A DNA stretch of 6,545 bases from Acidobacteriota bacterium (GTDB taxonomy: Bacteria > Acidobacteriota > Terriglobia > Bryobacterales > Bryobacteraceae): NCBI GenBank assembly GCA_026394095.1, contig JAPKYY010000981.1:1-6545 (forward strand), read 5' to 3'. The translations under genes were made by a program, and so were the position numbers. The notes beneath the pieces are model-generated. The model had not been told where the DNA came from and did no database searches. It saw only the letters and a list, made by a program, of their open reading frames with translations. Below are positions 1 to 6,113 of the stretch, piece after piece; within the stretch, counting starts at the first letter, position 1, and every line of letters begins with the position of its first letter.

Positions 1-586
1 TCATCTGCTGGTACAGATTGAGGCGCGATCTTACAAAGTACTTGTAGACTTCGCCACCCTTAAGGCCTGGGACGAAGAGTTCCCAGACTCCACCCTCGCG
101 AGGACACATGGGATGGCTGTTTTTGTCCCAGTGATTGAAGACGCCGCAGACCTGAACCGATTCCGCATTTGGTGCCCAAACCGAGAAACGTACTCCGCGA
201 ATCCCATCGATTTCGAGGACATGAGCGCCGAAGGTACGGAAGGCTTCATAGTTGGTGCCTTCGAGATAGAGGTGAAGATCGTAGCTGGAGAGGAGAGTAT
301 GAAAGCGATAGGGGTCGTCGATTTCAGATTCGGTGCCCTGCCAGGTTTGGAGGCGAATCCGGTAGGCTTGAATTGTGCCTTTGAGAACAACGCAGAAGAA
401 GCCGGCCGGGTCTTCACGTGTGAGCGCGTAGGTCTTGGTGCCGATCACAACAGAGGCAGTTTGAGCATGAGGCAGAAATGCGCGGACTTCCCATTCATCG
501 GCCTTGAATTGGTGAGGGCCGAGAACTTTGAGAGGATCGCCGTGGTAACCGTTAACGATCGCGTGAATCTCGCCAGGGAGCATCAT
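1..586 (-). CDS. glgB: 1,4-alpha-glucan branching enzyme, N-terminal part (runs off left edge)
   Basis: GlgB (EC 2.4.1.18) makes the alpha-1,6 branches of glycogen in the cytoplasm. Only the first 195 codons are in the window, read from the reverse strand. Visible are the N-terminal signature HGDPLKVLGPH at about residues 15-25, a DPYRF segment near residue 84, the conserved region around YDLHLYLEG followed by FGAHVLEIDGIRGV, and a CBM48-type carbohydrate-binding sandwich beginning VRFSVWAPNA (132-141) and running through GVFNHWD, GVWELFVPGL and YKYFVRSR. The catalytic GH13 barrel lies beyond the edge. Two tandem ATG codons (586-584 and 583-581) can serve as start; no other start codon lies between them and the HGDP motif, and no good Shine-Dalgarno sequence is seen. 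The start faces the deaminase start at 594 with only 7 bases between. The family call is sure; exact start (586 or 583) is not. Confidence 0.93.
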   Translation of the reverse strand, partial: MMLPGEIHAIVNGYHGDPLKVLGPHQFKADEWEVRAFLPHAQTASVVIGTKTYALTREDPAGFFCVVLKGTIQAYRIRLQTWQGTESEIDDPYRFHTLLSSYDLHLYLEGTNYEAFRTFGAHVLEIDGIRGVRFSVWAPNAESVQVCGVFNHWDKNSHPMCPREGGVWELFVPGLKGGEVYKYFVRSRLNLYQQM

Positions 587-596
587 AGGTATTATG
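587..596 (-). promoter_or_regulatory. Candidate -10 element for glgB in a 7-base head-to-head gap
   Basis: On the minus strand, positions 596-591 read CATAAT, five of six matches to the bacterial -10 consensus, and overlap the ATG of the divergent deaminase gene. A transcript from it would begin at or next to the glgB ATG, which would make glgB leaderless; that fits the absence of a Shine-Dalgarno sequence. No convincing -35 hexamer stands 16-18 bases upstream. This is inference from a short match and may be chance. Confidence 0.2.
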
Positions 597-1511
597 GCAA
601 GTTCTAGGCGATACGCCGAATTGCATTTGCATTTAGAGGGTTGCGTCGACAAAGAAATCCTGAGCGAGATTGCGCCCGATCTCGATTCAAGCCTCATTGC
701 CGACAGGTTGAGATTCGAGAATTTCGCCGGTTTTCTTGAGAGTTTCAAATTTGCGGTGATGCAATTGCGTGAGCCGGACCAGTTTCGATTGCTGGCACGA
801 AGGGCTTTTGCCCGTGCGGCTTCGCAAGGTGTCGTTTATGCCGAAGTGATCCATTCTGCTGGAGTTTGCCTGAAGCGCGGCTTGGACGCGCAGGCGATCG
901 CAGAGGCACTGCTTGATGAAGGCAGGAAGGCTCCGCTTGAAATCCGGTGGATCTTTGACGCGGTGAGGCAGTTTGGCGAAGAACACATTTACGAAACGGC
1001 ACGGTTTGCGGTTGGGTTTGCGGGTACTGAAGTTGTGGGCTTCGGCGTGGGTGGGGATGAGTCTGGCAGCCCGGCCGCTGCCCTCAAGCGAGGATTTCAG
1101 TTAGCCAGAGAACACGGGCTTAAGTTGACGCCCCATGCGGGGGAAACAACGAACTCACAAAATGTTCTCGATGTAGTGCGGCTTGGGGCGGACCGGATTG
1201 GTCACGGAATTCGTGCCGTCGAAGATCCCAGGCTCGTCGCCGAATTGGCTGCGCGTCAGATTCCGCTTGAGGTTTCGCTGACTTCGAATGTGATGACCGG
1301 CGCCGTAGCTTCTTACGAAGCTCATCCGCTGCGGGTATTGCATGCAGCAGGGGTGCCCATCATTTTGAATACGGATGACCCCGGCTTCTTTGATACTTCG
1401 ATGGATCACGAATTCGCGCACGCCGAACGGCTTGGATTGAGTGCAGGAGAGCTTGAGCAGATCCGGCTTAACGGATTTCGTTTTGCTTTTTGCCCGACAC
1501 CACTTGCCTGA
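594..1511 (+). CDS. Adenosine deaminase superfamily enzyme (adenosine or aminodeoxyfutalosine deaminase)
   Basis: This is a cytoplasmic metal-dependent amidohydrolase that removes the 6-amino group from a purine nucleoside or a related compound. The complete set of family residues is visible: HLHLEG with metal ligands H11 and H13, GGDE near 153-156, HAGE with H181 and catalytic E184, RIGHG with H204, the SNVMTG segment, and NTDDP with D261 and D262. ATG 594 is the only reasonable start, because no other start codon precedes the first metal motif; the Shine-Dalgarno is weak. At 305 residues it is shorter than typical adenosine deaminases (about 330-350): the C-terminal helix after the final Asn-x-x-F region is nearly absent. 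Its last 44 bases overlap the convergent metalloprotease gene. Substrate cannot be decided from sequence. Adenosine is the default, but members of this fold also deaminate aminodeoxyfutalosine in futalosine-route menaquinone synthesis, or adenine. Confidence 0.85.
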   Translation: MASSRRYAELHLHLEGCVDKEILSEIAPDLDSSLIADRLRFENFAGFLESFKFAVMQLREPDQFRLLARRAFARAASQGVVYAEVIHSAGVCLKRGLDAQAIAEALLDEGRKAPLEIRWIFDAVRQFGEEHIYETARFAVGFAGTEVVGFGVGGDESGSPAAALKRGFQLAREHGLKLTPHAGETTNSQNVLDVVRLGADRIGHGIRAVEDPRLVAELAARQIPLEVSLTSNVMTGAVASYEAHPLRVLHAAGVPIILNTDDPGFFDTSMDHEFAHAERLGLSAGELEQIRLNGFRFAFCPTPLA

Positions 1512-2049
1512 TCTGGCGGAGGTCACCTGCTGAGAGGGCAGAGAATTTCTGGATGTCTTCGAAGGTTGAGAGCTTTGCTCGAAAGCGCTGGAAGTAGGCG
1601 ACGAAATCTCCGCCGAATTCAAAAGAGTACATGATATCGGCATAGTCCCGGGTATGGACGGGGCCGAGTGCGTGGCCTGCTTCATGGACGCAAGTGAGAT
1701 AGAGGATGACATCCCCATAGAGTGGATCTTTGGCTACTGCCGCCGCCATATCAGGGCCGAGACTCTCGATAGATGGATTGATGGTAATTTCTGAAATCAG
1801 CTTGCCGTCGCGTTGCATTGGCATGCTCTGTCCGTAGAGGCCTCTTCTTCGTGGATTGACCCATCGGAAGATAATGTCTGCTTTTTCTGGCTGGTTTACC
1901 CGTTCGACCCGAAGGCCTCCGTCAGAACCCTTAGCCCAGGATTCCATCGCCCATTGGGCGAGGTCTGCCTTCTGGTGTCCACCTGACCAGTAGCGCACAG
2001 TGGTTTGTGCCTGCAGACAAACTGCAAGCAGAAGAAGGAGGTATCTCAT
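1468..2049 (-). CDS. Small secreted matrixin-like zinc metalloprotease
   Basis: A 193-residue predicted exported protease. The N-terminus has a short hydrophobic signal (Leu run at 4-8, ending near LQAQ at 12-15). The zinc site is clear: [11 protein letters not shown] with H122, E123, H126, G129 and H132, followed by a Met-turn IMY with M140. This HExxHxxGxxH plus nearby Met pattern is the metzincin/matrixin signature. The region before it (about 18-110) fits the strand-rich N-terminal half of a matrixin catalytic domain, so the protein is little more than a signal peptide, a minimal catalytic domain and a charged tail. No propeptide cysteine switch is evident. The ATG overlaps the cysE stop codon (ATGA, 2049-2046) and has an AAGGA ribosome site 7 bases upstream, so it is probably translated from the cysE message. 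The substrate is unknown. Its 3' end overlaps the deaminase gene by 44 bases. Confidence 0.85.
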   Translation of the reverse strand: MRYLLLLLAVCLQAQTTVRYWSGGHQKADLAQWAMESWAKGSDGGLRVERVNQPEKADIIFRWVNPRRRGLYGQSMPMQRDGKLISEITINPSIESLGPDMAAAVAKDPLYGDVILYLTCVHEAGHALGPVHTRDYADIMYSFEFGGDFVAYFQRFRAKLSTFEDIQKFSALSAGDLRQIRQVVSGKKQNEIR

Positions 2050-2693
2050 GGCTTGGTCCTTTCCTCCAGAATGGCGCGCATTGCCGCTTCGAGTTGGTCG
2101 ACGCGATTCTGCATGTTTTCGAGATCCTGCCCCTGTGGGTCGGGCAGGAGGCCATGCTCGAGGTCGTCGGCGATTTGGCCTCGAGTCTTGACGATTCGTC
2201 CGGGAATCCCGACAACGGTGGAATCATCAGGGACGGAGTGTACGACGACGCTGCCAGCACCCACCTTTACATTGTTGCCAAGCGTGATATTGCCAAGGAC
2301 CTTTGCTCCAGTGCCGACTACAACCTTGTTGCCAATGGTAGGGTGACGCTTGCCACGCTCCTTGCCTGTTCCACCAAGGGTGACTCCCTGATAGAGAATC
2401 ACATCGTCTCCAATGATCGCTGTCTCTCCCACTACAACGCCCATGCCGTGATCAATGAAGAATCGCCGGCCGATGGTTGCGCCCGGGTGGATCTCGATCC
2501 CGGTGAGCATGCGGGCGAATTGAGAAACCATGCGAGCGAGGAGCCTGAGTCCAATCCGGTAGAGGAAGTGAGCCACTCGATGCAGGAGGATGGCGTGAAG
2601 GCCGGGATAGCAGATCAGCACTTCAAGCGTGCTGGTTGCTGCCGGGTCTTCCCGGAAGATGGTATCGATCTGTTCCTGAATGGAGCGCCACAT
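2046..2693 (-). CDS. cysE: Serine O-acetyltransferase
   Basis: CysE (EC 2.3.1.30) acetylates L-serine with acetyl-CoA to O-acetylserine, the first step of cysteine synthesis, in the cytoplasm. The 215-residue protein is the short bacterial type: a helical N-terminal part (about 1-63), then a left-handed beta-helix of hexapeptide repeats (about 64-170). Diagnostic stretches are [11 protein letters not shown] (65-75), [13 protein letters not shown] (80-92) with catalytic H82, [10 protein letters not shown] (102-111), the KVLGNITLG and VGAGSVV repeats, and VVGIPGRIV near the end of the helix. The acidic partner of the catalytic histidine is E67 where enteric enzymes have Asp; Glu is common in the short subclass. 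The C-terminus ends in a charged, probably coiled-coil segment ([14 protein letters not shown]) rather than the terminal Ile used by enteric CysE to dock into O-acetylserine sulfhydrylase. It is first in a two-gene unit with the metalloprotease. No strong ribosome site precedes ATG 2693. Confidence 0.95.
   Translation of the reverse strand: MWRSIQEQIDTIFREDPAATSTLEVLICYPGLHAILLHRVAHFLYRIGLRLLARMVSQFARMLTGIEIHPGATIGRRFFIDHGMGVVVGETAIIGDDVILYQGVTLGGTGKERGKRHPTIGNKVVVGTGAKVLGNITLGNNVKVGAGSVVVHSVPDDSTVVGIPGRIVKTRGQIADDLEHGLLPDPQGQDLENMQNRVDQLEAAMRAILEERTKP
2057..2061 (-). promoter_or_regulatory. Ribosome binding site of the metalloprotease gene, inside cysE
   Basis: On the minus strand these bases read AAGGA, 7 bases before the ATG at 2049, with a further GGAGG at 2067-2063. 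They lie within the last codons of cysE. Together with the ATGA stop/start overlap they support coupled translation and fix the protease start. Confidence 0.6.
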
Positions 2694-2771
2694 ATTTGCT
2701 TGGATGCTTCTTAATCATTATCCGTTGAAGATTCACGTTGCAGATGGTTCTGTTTTTGGTATTCTGAGTTC
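2694..2771. promoter_or_regulatory. Divergent intergenic region between cysE and nuoA
   Basis: This 78-base AT-richer gap must hold the promoters of both the leftward cysE-protease unit and the rightward nuoA unit, unless they lie within the neighbouring genes. For cysE, the minus strand carries GATAAT at 2722-2717 (five of six to the -10 consensus), but no clear -35 is placed correctly. For nuoA, TTGAAG at 2725-2730 and TTGCAG at 2738-2743 resemble -35 boxes, with only a weak TATTCT (2760-2765) as a possible -10. No operator palindrome or riboswitch-like structure was recognised. Confidence 0.35.
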
Positions 2772-3128
2772 ATGCCGGAAGGGTACCTGCCGATTCTTTT
2801 CCTTCTGGTTATCGCAATCGCGTTTCCCGTCATCGCGTTGATTGTCGCCCGCCTCCTTCGTCCTTCCATTCCCAACCAGGCCAAGTTTGAGGCCTATGAA
2901 TGTGGGATCGAAGCTGAGGGCAGTTCCCGCGGCCGCTTTACAGTTCGCTTTTACATCGTCGCGATACTCTTCGTGATCTTTGATGTGGAAACGATCTTCT
3001 TATTCCCCTGGGCCGTCCGTTACAAACAACTGGGCTGGTTTGGGGTAGCGGAGGTGACGTTATTTCTCACAATACTTATTGCCGGTTACATATGGGCTCG
3101 CAAGAAGGACGCACTCAACTGGGTGTGA
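2772..3128 (+). CDS. nuoA: NADH-quinone oxidoreductase subunit A
   Basis: NuoA is a small membrane subunit of respiratory complex I, located near the quinone-channel junction. The 118-residue product has the expected three transmembrane segments (about 6-28, 60-82 and 88-108). The family motifs are all present: YECGIE (42-47, with C44) in the long loop, RFTVRFY leading into the second helix, FDVETIFLFPWAV (70-82) with the conserved acidic residues D71 and E73, and the usual WARKKDALNW-type end. The start at 2772 gives normal length; its ribosome site is weak. Unusually, no nuoB follows: the next gene is a secreted protein whose GTG start overlaps the nuoA stop. The rest of complex I must be encoded elsewhere, or this is an additional copy. 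No residue loss suggests decay. Confidence 0.95.
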   Translation: MPEGYLPILFLLVIAIAFPVIALIVARLLRPSIPNQAKFEAYECGIEAEGSSRGRFTVRFYIVAILFVIFDVETIFLFPWAVRYKQLGWFGVAEVTLFLTILIAGYIWARKKDALNWV

Positions 3129-4906
3129 CTTCGACCGGCTTTGAACGAGCTCGCAAACAACTCAACAGATTCCTGCTTGGCCTTGCACTGCTGCCCCTTC
3201 TGGGTGCAGAGTCTGCTTACGCCCAGGCAAAACTCCGGCTTACAGACACGACCCTCGGTCCGATTTCGGTTGCGACCGGATCGAATGGCCAGACTCAGGT
3301 TATTGAAGCGTTTAATGTTGGCACGGGGGCGCTCTCGCTCAGCTTTGCTTCCAATGCTACCTGGCTCACGGCTAGCGTTGGGACGCTGAGGGCCTGCCAG
3401 ATTGCAGTGCAGCAGAATACTTGTCTTCCGATCAGTGTGGCCCTCAATACGGCAACGCTAACGCGTGGTTCGTATACAGGTGCGATTACGGTGCGTGATC
3501 CCAATGCAATCGATGCTCCGCAGGTGATTAGCGTAACGGTGCAAATCGGCGGAGGGGTGCCCGACAGCATCTTCCTGTACACTCCCCCGAATGGTGGGAG
3601 CGACAGCGTGAGATTCGCAACCAATAGCGTGCTCAATACGAATGCTACGACTCAGGCCGGCGGATCCTGGTTGACTGTCGCCTATGAAGGGCAGGGCAGT
3701 TTCCGGTTTGTGCAGCCGTACCGCGTGTCTGGCCAGCATCTGCCTGGCATGGCAGAGGGTACTTACAACGGCACAATTCAAATTGGTGGATCGGCTTTTG
3801 CTGGTGACAACAAGACGGTGCAGACCCGCCTTGTCGTGACTTCTCAACCCATCGCTTTTGCCGGGCCCACAAGTATTAACGTCAAGCTTTTGCAGGGCAG
3901 CCCTGCCACAGTAGTGAATGTTGGTGTAGGGAATCGCGGCAGAGGGGCATTGAGTCTTACCTCGATTGCGACAACGCAGACCAATGGTAGCGGCTGGCTG
4001 AGTGCTGCCTTGTCTACATCCTTCACAGGTGCTGCAGTTAGCTTGACTCCTGGTTCTCTGGGAGTCGGTACCTATCGGGGAACAGTCGGGATTTCGACGA
4101 ATGCAATCAACGGGCCTGTGCTCTTTGTTCCAGTCGAAATGGAAATCGTTGCGAGCACGGCACCTACGATTTCGTTTGGAGGCGTGCTGAACAATGCGAC
4201 ATTTGCATCCGGCGATGCACTCGGCGTAGGTGCGATCTCTGCACTGTTTGGTGAGTTTCTGACAGATCAAAACTACTTTGCAAGCGGAGCGCCTTTGCCA
4301 ACGACTCTTGGCGGTGCTCGTGTTCTTGTCAATGGCCGAGCGGCTCCTCTTTATTTTGCTTCTCCTGGACAGATTAACTTCCAGCTCCCCTTTGAAACTT
4401 TAGGTGGAGATGCGGTTGTTCAGGTAGAACGAAACGGAGTTGTTGGAAATCGGGCCAGCGTCAGCGTTGCTGCACAAGCGGGACGAATTCTGGTTTGGCC
4501 CGGGCTTCGCTACGGAATCATCGTAAACGCCGACGGAACACTTCCCCTACCCGAGAGCATCAAGCTTGGCACCTATGTTTCGAAACCGGTTCGCCCGGGC
4601 GAGACCCTGGTGATTTATGCGATTGGCTTCGGGCGAACGAATCCTTCTGTGGAATCCGGAGCTGCCTCTCCTGCCAGTCCGCTTGCACAGTTGTCCAATG
4701 TCATCGTACGCTTCGGCGTGCCGGGACTATTTGACAGTTCCATTCCGCAACAAGCTGCATTTGCTGGCTTGACACCGGGCTTCGTGGGGCTTTATCAGAT
4801 CAACGTTCAGGTACCTGAAGGAATTCCTACTCTGGACGATTTTGATCTTTCGATCGAGTACAACAACCAACCCTCAAACCGCGTAAAGATTGCAACGCGG
4901 CAGTAG
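3125..4906 (+). CDS. Secreted protein with three Ig-like repeats and a Solibacter-type C-terminal domain (TIGR03437-like)
   Basis: An exported 593-residue protein of unknown function. The chosen start is GTG 3125, which overlaps the nuoA stop as GTGA; an ATG at 3092 is also in frame but lies within nuoA and only adds a tail before the signal peptide. From GTG, basic residues 8-15 precede a hydrophobic core (16-28) and an AYA-Q signal peptidase site after about A33. Residues about 34-345 form three repeats of roughly 100 residues. Each has a Trp-Leu core (W80, W182, W291), then a G-(S/T)-Y-x-G-(A/T)-(I/V) strand (Y117, Y214, Y317), resembling BACON-like or other Ig-fold modules. From G352 to the end is the lineage-specific domain: GGVLNNATF, PGQINFQLPFE, YAIGFGRTNP and LTPGFVGLYQINVQVPEG are its recognisable blocks. 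No membrane anchor or catalytic motif is seen. A surface or adhesive role is plausible but unproven. A strong terminator follows. Confidence 0.88.
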   Translation: MTSTGFERARKQLNRFLLGLALLPLLGAESAYAQAKLRLTDTTLGPISVATGSNGQTQVIEAFNVGTGALSLSFASNATWLTASVGTLRACQIAVQQNTCLPISVALNTATLTRGSYTGAITVRDPNAIDAPQVISVTVQIGGGVPDSIFLYTPPNGGSDSVRFATNSVLNTNATTQAGGSWLTVAYEGQGSFRFVQPYRVSGQHLPGMAEGTYNGTIQIGGSAFAGDNKTVQTRLVVTSQPIAFAGPTSINVKLLQGSPATVVNVGVGNRGRGALSLTSIATTQTNGSGWLSAALSTSFTGAAVSLTPGSLGVGTYRGTVGISTNAINGPVLFVPVEMEIVASTAPTISFGGVLNNATFASGDALGVGAISALFGEFLTDQNYFASGAPLPTTLGGARVLVNGRAAPLYFASPGQINFQLPFETLGGDAVVQVERNGVVGNRASVSVAAQAGRILVWPGLRYGIIVNADGTLPLPESIKLGTYVSKPVRPGETLVIYAIGFGRTNPSVESGAASPASPLAQLSNVIVRFGVPGLFDSSIPQQAAFAGLTPGFVGLYQINVQVPEGIPTLDDFDLSIEYNNQPSNRVKIATRQ

Positions 4907-4928
4907 ACTCTTCTACTCGCTGTATGGA

Positions 4929-4969
4929 AAAGCCCGCACCGGATCCATTCCGGCGCGGGCTTTCTTTTT
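4929..4969 (+). terminator. Intrinsic (Rho-independent) terminator
   Basis: A 9-bp stem AAAGCCCGC (4929-4937) pairs with GCGGGCTTT (4955-4963). After one A/C mismatch it extends by CCGG (4939-4942) with CCGG (4950-4953), around a 7-base loop. TTTCTTTTT (4961-4969) follows as the U-tract. It begins 22 bases after the stop of the secreted protein gene and so ends the nuoA unit. It ends only 16 bases before the start of the next plus-strand gene. Confidence 0.9.
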
Positions 4970-4985
4970 GGGGTACATTAACGAT

Positions 4986-6113
4986 TTGACCGAACGACTC
5001 TACTACCACGACTCCTATCTTTGGAAGTTTGACGCGACAGTGACCTCCCGCTCTGAGGATGGTTTACGAATAGAACTGGACAGGACTGCTTTCTATCCGA
5101 GTTCCGGCGGACAGCCCTTTGACACGGGTACGATTGCCGGGATTGGTGTTGTTGATGTTCTGGATGAAGAGGATCACGTTATCCACTTGCTGGGTGCTCC
5201 TTTGGGCGCTGAGTGCCGTGAGGTTAGCGGTTCGGTTGATGCCGCCAGACGTCTGGATCACATGCGGCAACACACCGGGCAGCATGCTTTGAGTGCGGTG
5301 CTCGAAGAAGAATTTGGTCTCAAGACCGTCAGCTTCCATATGGGGGCAGGGTATTCAACGATTGATGTAGAGCCGCTGGGTGTCAGTGCGGCGAAACTGC
5401 TGGAAATCGAAAAAAGAGTGAATGAACGGCTTCTTGAGAATCTGCCAGTGTCTGTTGCTTTTGAACACTCGGCTACGGTTGCCGGACTCAGGAAAGCTCC
5501 CGACCGTGAGGGGCTGCTGAGGATTGTCACAATCGCCGGGCTCGACCGGAGTGCTTGCGGGGGGACTCATGTTGCCCGGACAGGTGAGGTTGGGATGATT
5601 CTGTTGGGCAAGACAGAAAAAGTGCGCCAGTCTTTGCGGCTCGAGTTCTTCTGCGGTGAGCGGGTTTTGCATGAAGTGCGCGCAAGGTTTTGCGATGCGG
5701 AGTTGCAGGCTGCCACGTTGCGAGAGCGACTGGCCGAGTCTGACAAGCTTCGAAAGAGGCTATCTGGTGAGCTTGCCGAGATCGCTGGGCAGCAGCGATA
5801 TGCCCAGAGTTCGTCTGATCCCAAAGGCAGGCGAAGCTGGATTGAGGAAATGGAAATTGTGGACGAGGATACCAGAATGCAAGCCAATGCGTTCTTGAGC
5901 AATGAGAACGCTTTAGTGATCCTGACTGGAAGAAATGGTGCGACCGTTTTGTTTGGTGCGCATCCGAGTCTGGGTATCGATTGCGGGAAGGTTTTTAAAT
6001 CGTGGATCGGCGAGCTTGGTGGCAAGGGCGGTGGTTCGCCCAAGCAGGCACAGGGCAGTTTGCACAGCCTTGATAGTTTACGTCTGTTTGTGGAGAAGTT
6101 GTCGCTTAGTTGA
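4986..6113 (+). CDS. Alanyl-tRNA editing protein, long AlaX type with DHHA1 domain
   Basis: Free-standing relative of the editing half of alanyl-tRNA synthetase. It hydrolyses misacylated Ser- or Gly-tRNA(Ala) in the cytoplasm and so protects translation. The 375-residue product has the small N-terminal barrel with FYPSSGGQPFDTG (about 35-47), then the zinc-binding editing core: HTGQH (H96, H100) and CGGTH (C191, H195). A charged helical, probably coiled-coil stretch follows (about 235-270), and then a C-terminal DHHA1 domain with GGKGGG (345-350) and the following SPKQAQGS. The class II aminoacylation domain is absent, as expected. The start is TTG 4986, which gives the family-typical opening MTERLYY. 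The reading frame is open back to a TTG at 4890, but those codons would run through the upstream gene's end and the terminator. The 3' end overlaps the convergent transporter gene by 8 bases. Confidence 0.9.
   Translation: MTERLYYHDSYLWKFDATVTSRSEDGLRIELDRTAFYPSSGGQPFDTGTIAGIGVVDVLDEEDHVIHLLGAPLGAECREVSGSVDAARRLDHMRQHTGQHALSAVLEEEFGLKTVSFHMGAGYSTIDVEPLGVSAAKLLEIEKRVNERLLENLPVSVAFEHSATVAGLRKAPDREGLLRIVTIAGLDRSACGGTHVARTGEVGMILLGKTEKVRQSLRLEFFCGERVLHEVRARFCDAELQAATLRERLAESDKLRKRLSGELAEIAGQQRYAQSSSDPKGRRSWIEEMEIVDEDTRMQANAFLSNENALVILTGRNGATVLFGAHPSLGIDCGKVFKSWIGELGGKGGGSPKQAQGSLHSLDSLRLFVEKLSLS

Noticed and set aside
113..607. Plus-strand open frame of 164 codons opposite glgB
   Set aside because: The minus strand reads an unmistakable branching enzyme N-terminus here; the plus frame has no recognisable motif and overlaps the deaminase start.
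1485..1530. Frameshift at the TTTTT run as the cause of the short deaminase end
   Set aside because: One extra T would give FLPD, which resembles family C-termini, but the continuation is antisense to the protease and not helix-like, so it does not restore a normal end.
2010..2049. Lipoprotein signal in the metalloprotease (Leu-Ala-Val-Cys at residues 8-11)
   Set aside because: The residue before Cys is Val rather than Gly, Ala or Ser and the preceding core is very short, so an ordinary signal peptide is more likely.
2007..2714. Plus-strand open frame of 235 codons opposite cysE
   Set aside because: It mirrors the cysE hexapeptide-repeat coding sequence and has no family features of its own.
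3092..3124. ATG 3092 as start of the secreted protein
   Set aside because: It lies inside nuoA without a ribosome site and adds 11 residues before the signal peptide; GTG 3125 gives a typical stop/start overlap.
3458..4270. Minus-strand open frame of 270 codons inside the secreted protein gene
   Set aside because: Its composition, rich in Arg, Cys and His, is typical of an antisense shadow, and the plus frame has clear domain homology throughout.
4890..4985. TTG 4890 or TTG 4968 as start of the AlaX-type protein
   Set aside because: Codons from 4890 would translate the upstream gene's end and the terminator; both starts add residues unlike the family, whereas TTG 4986 gives MTERLYY.
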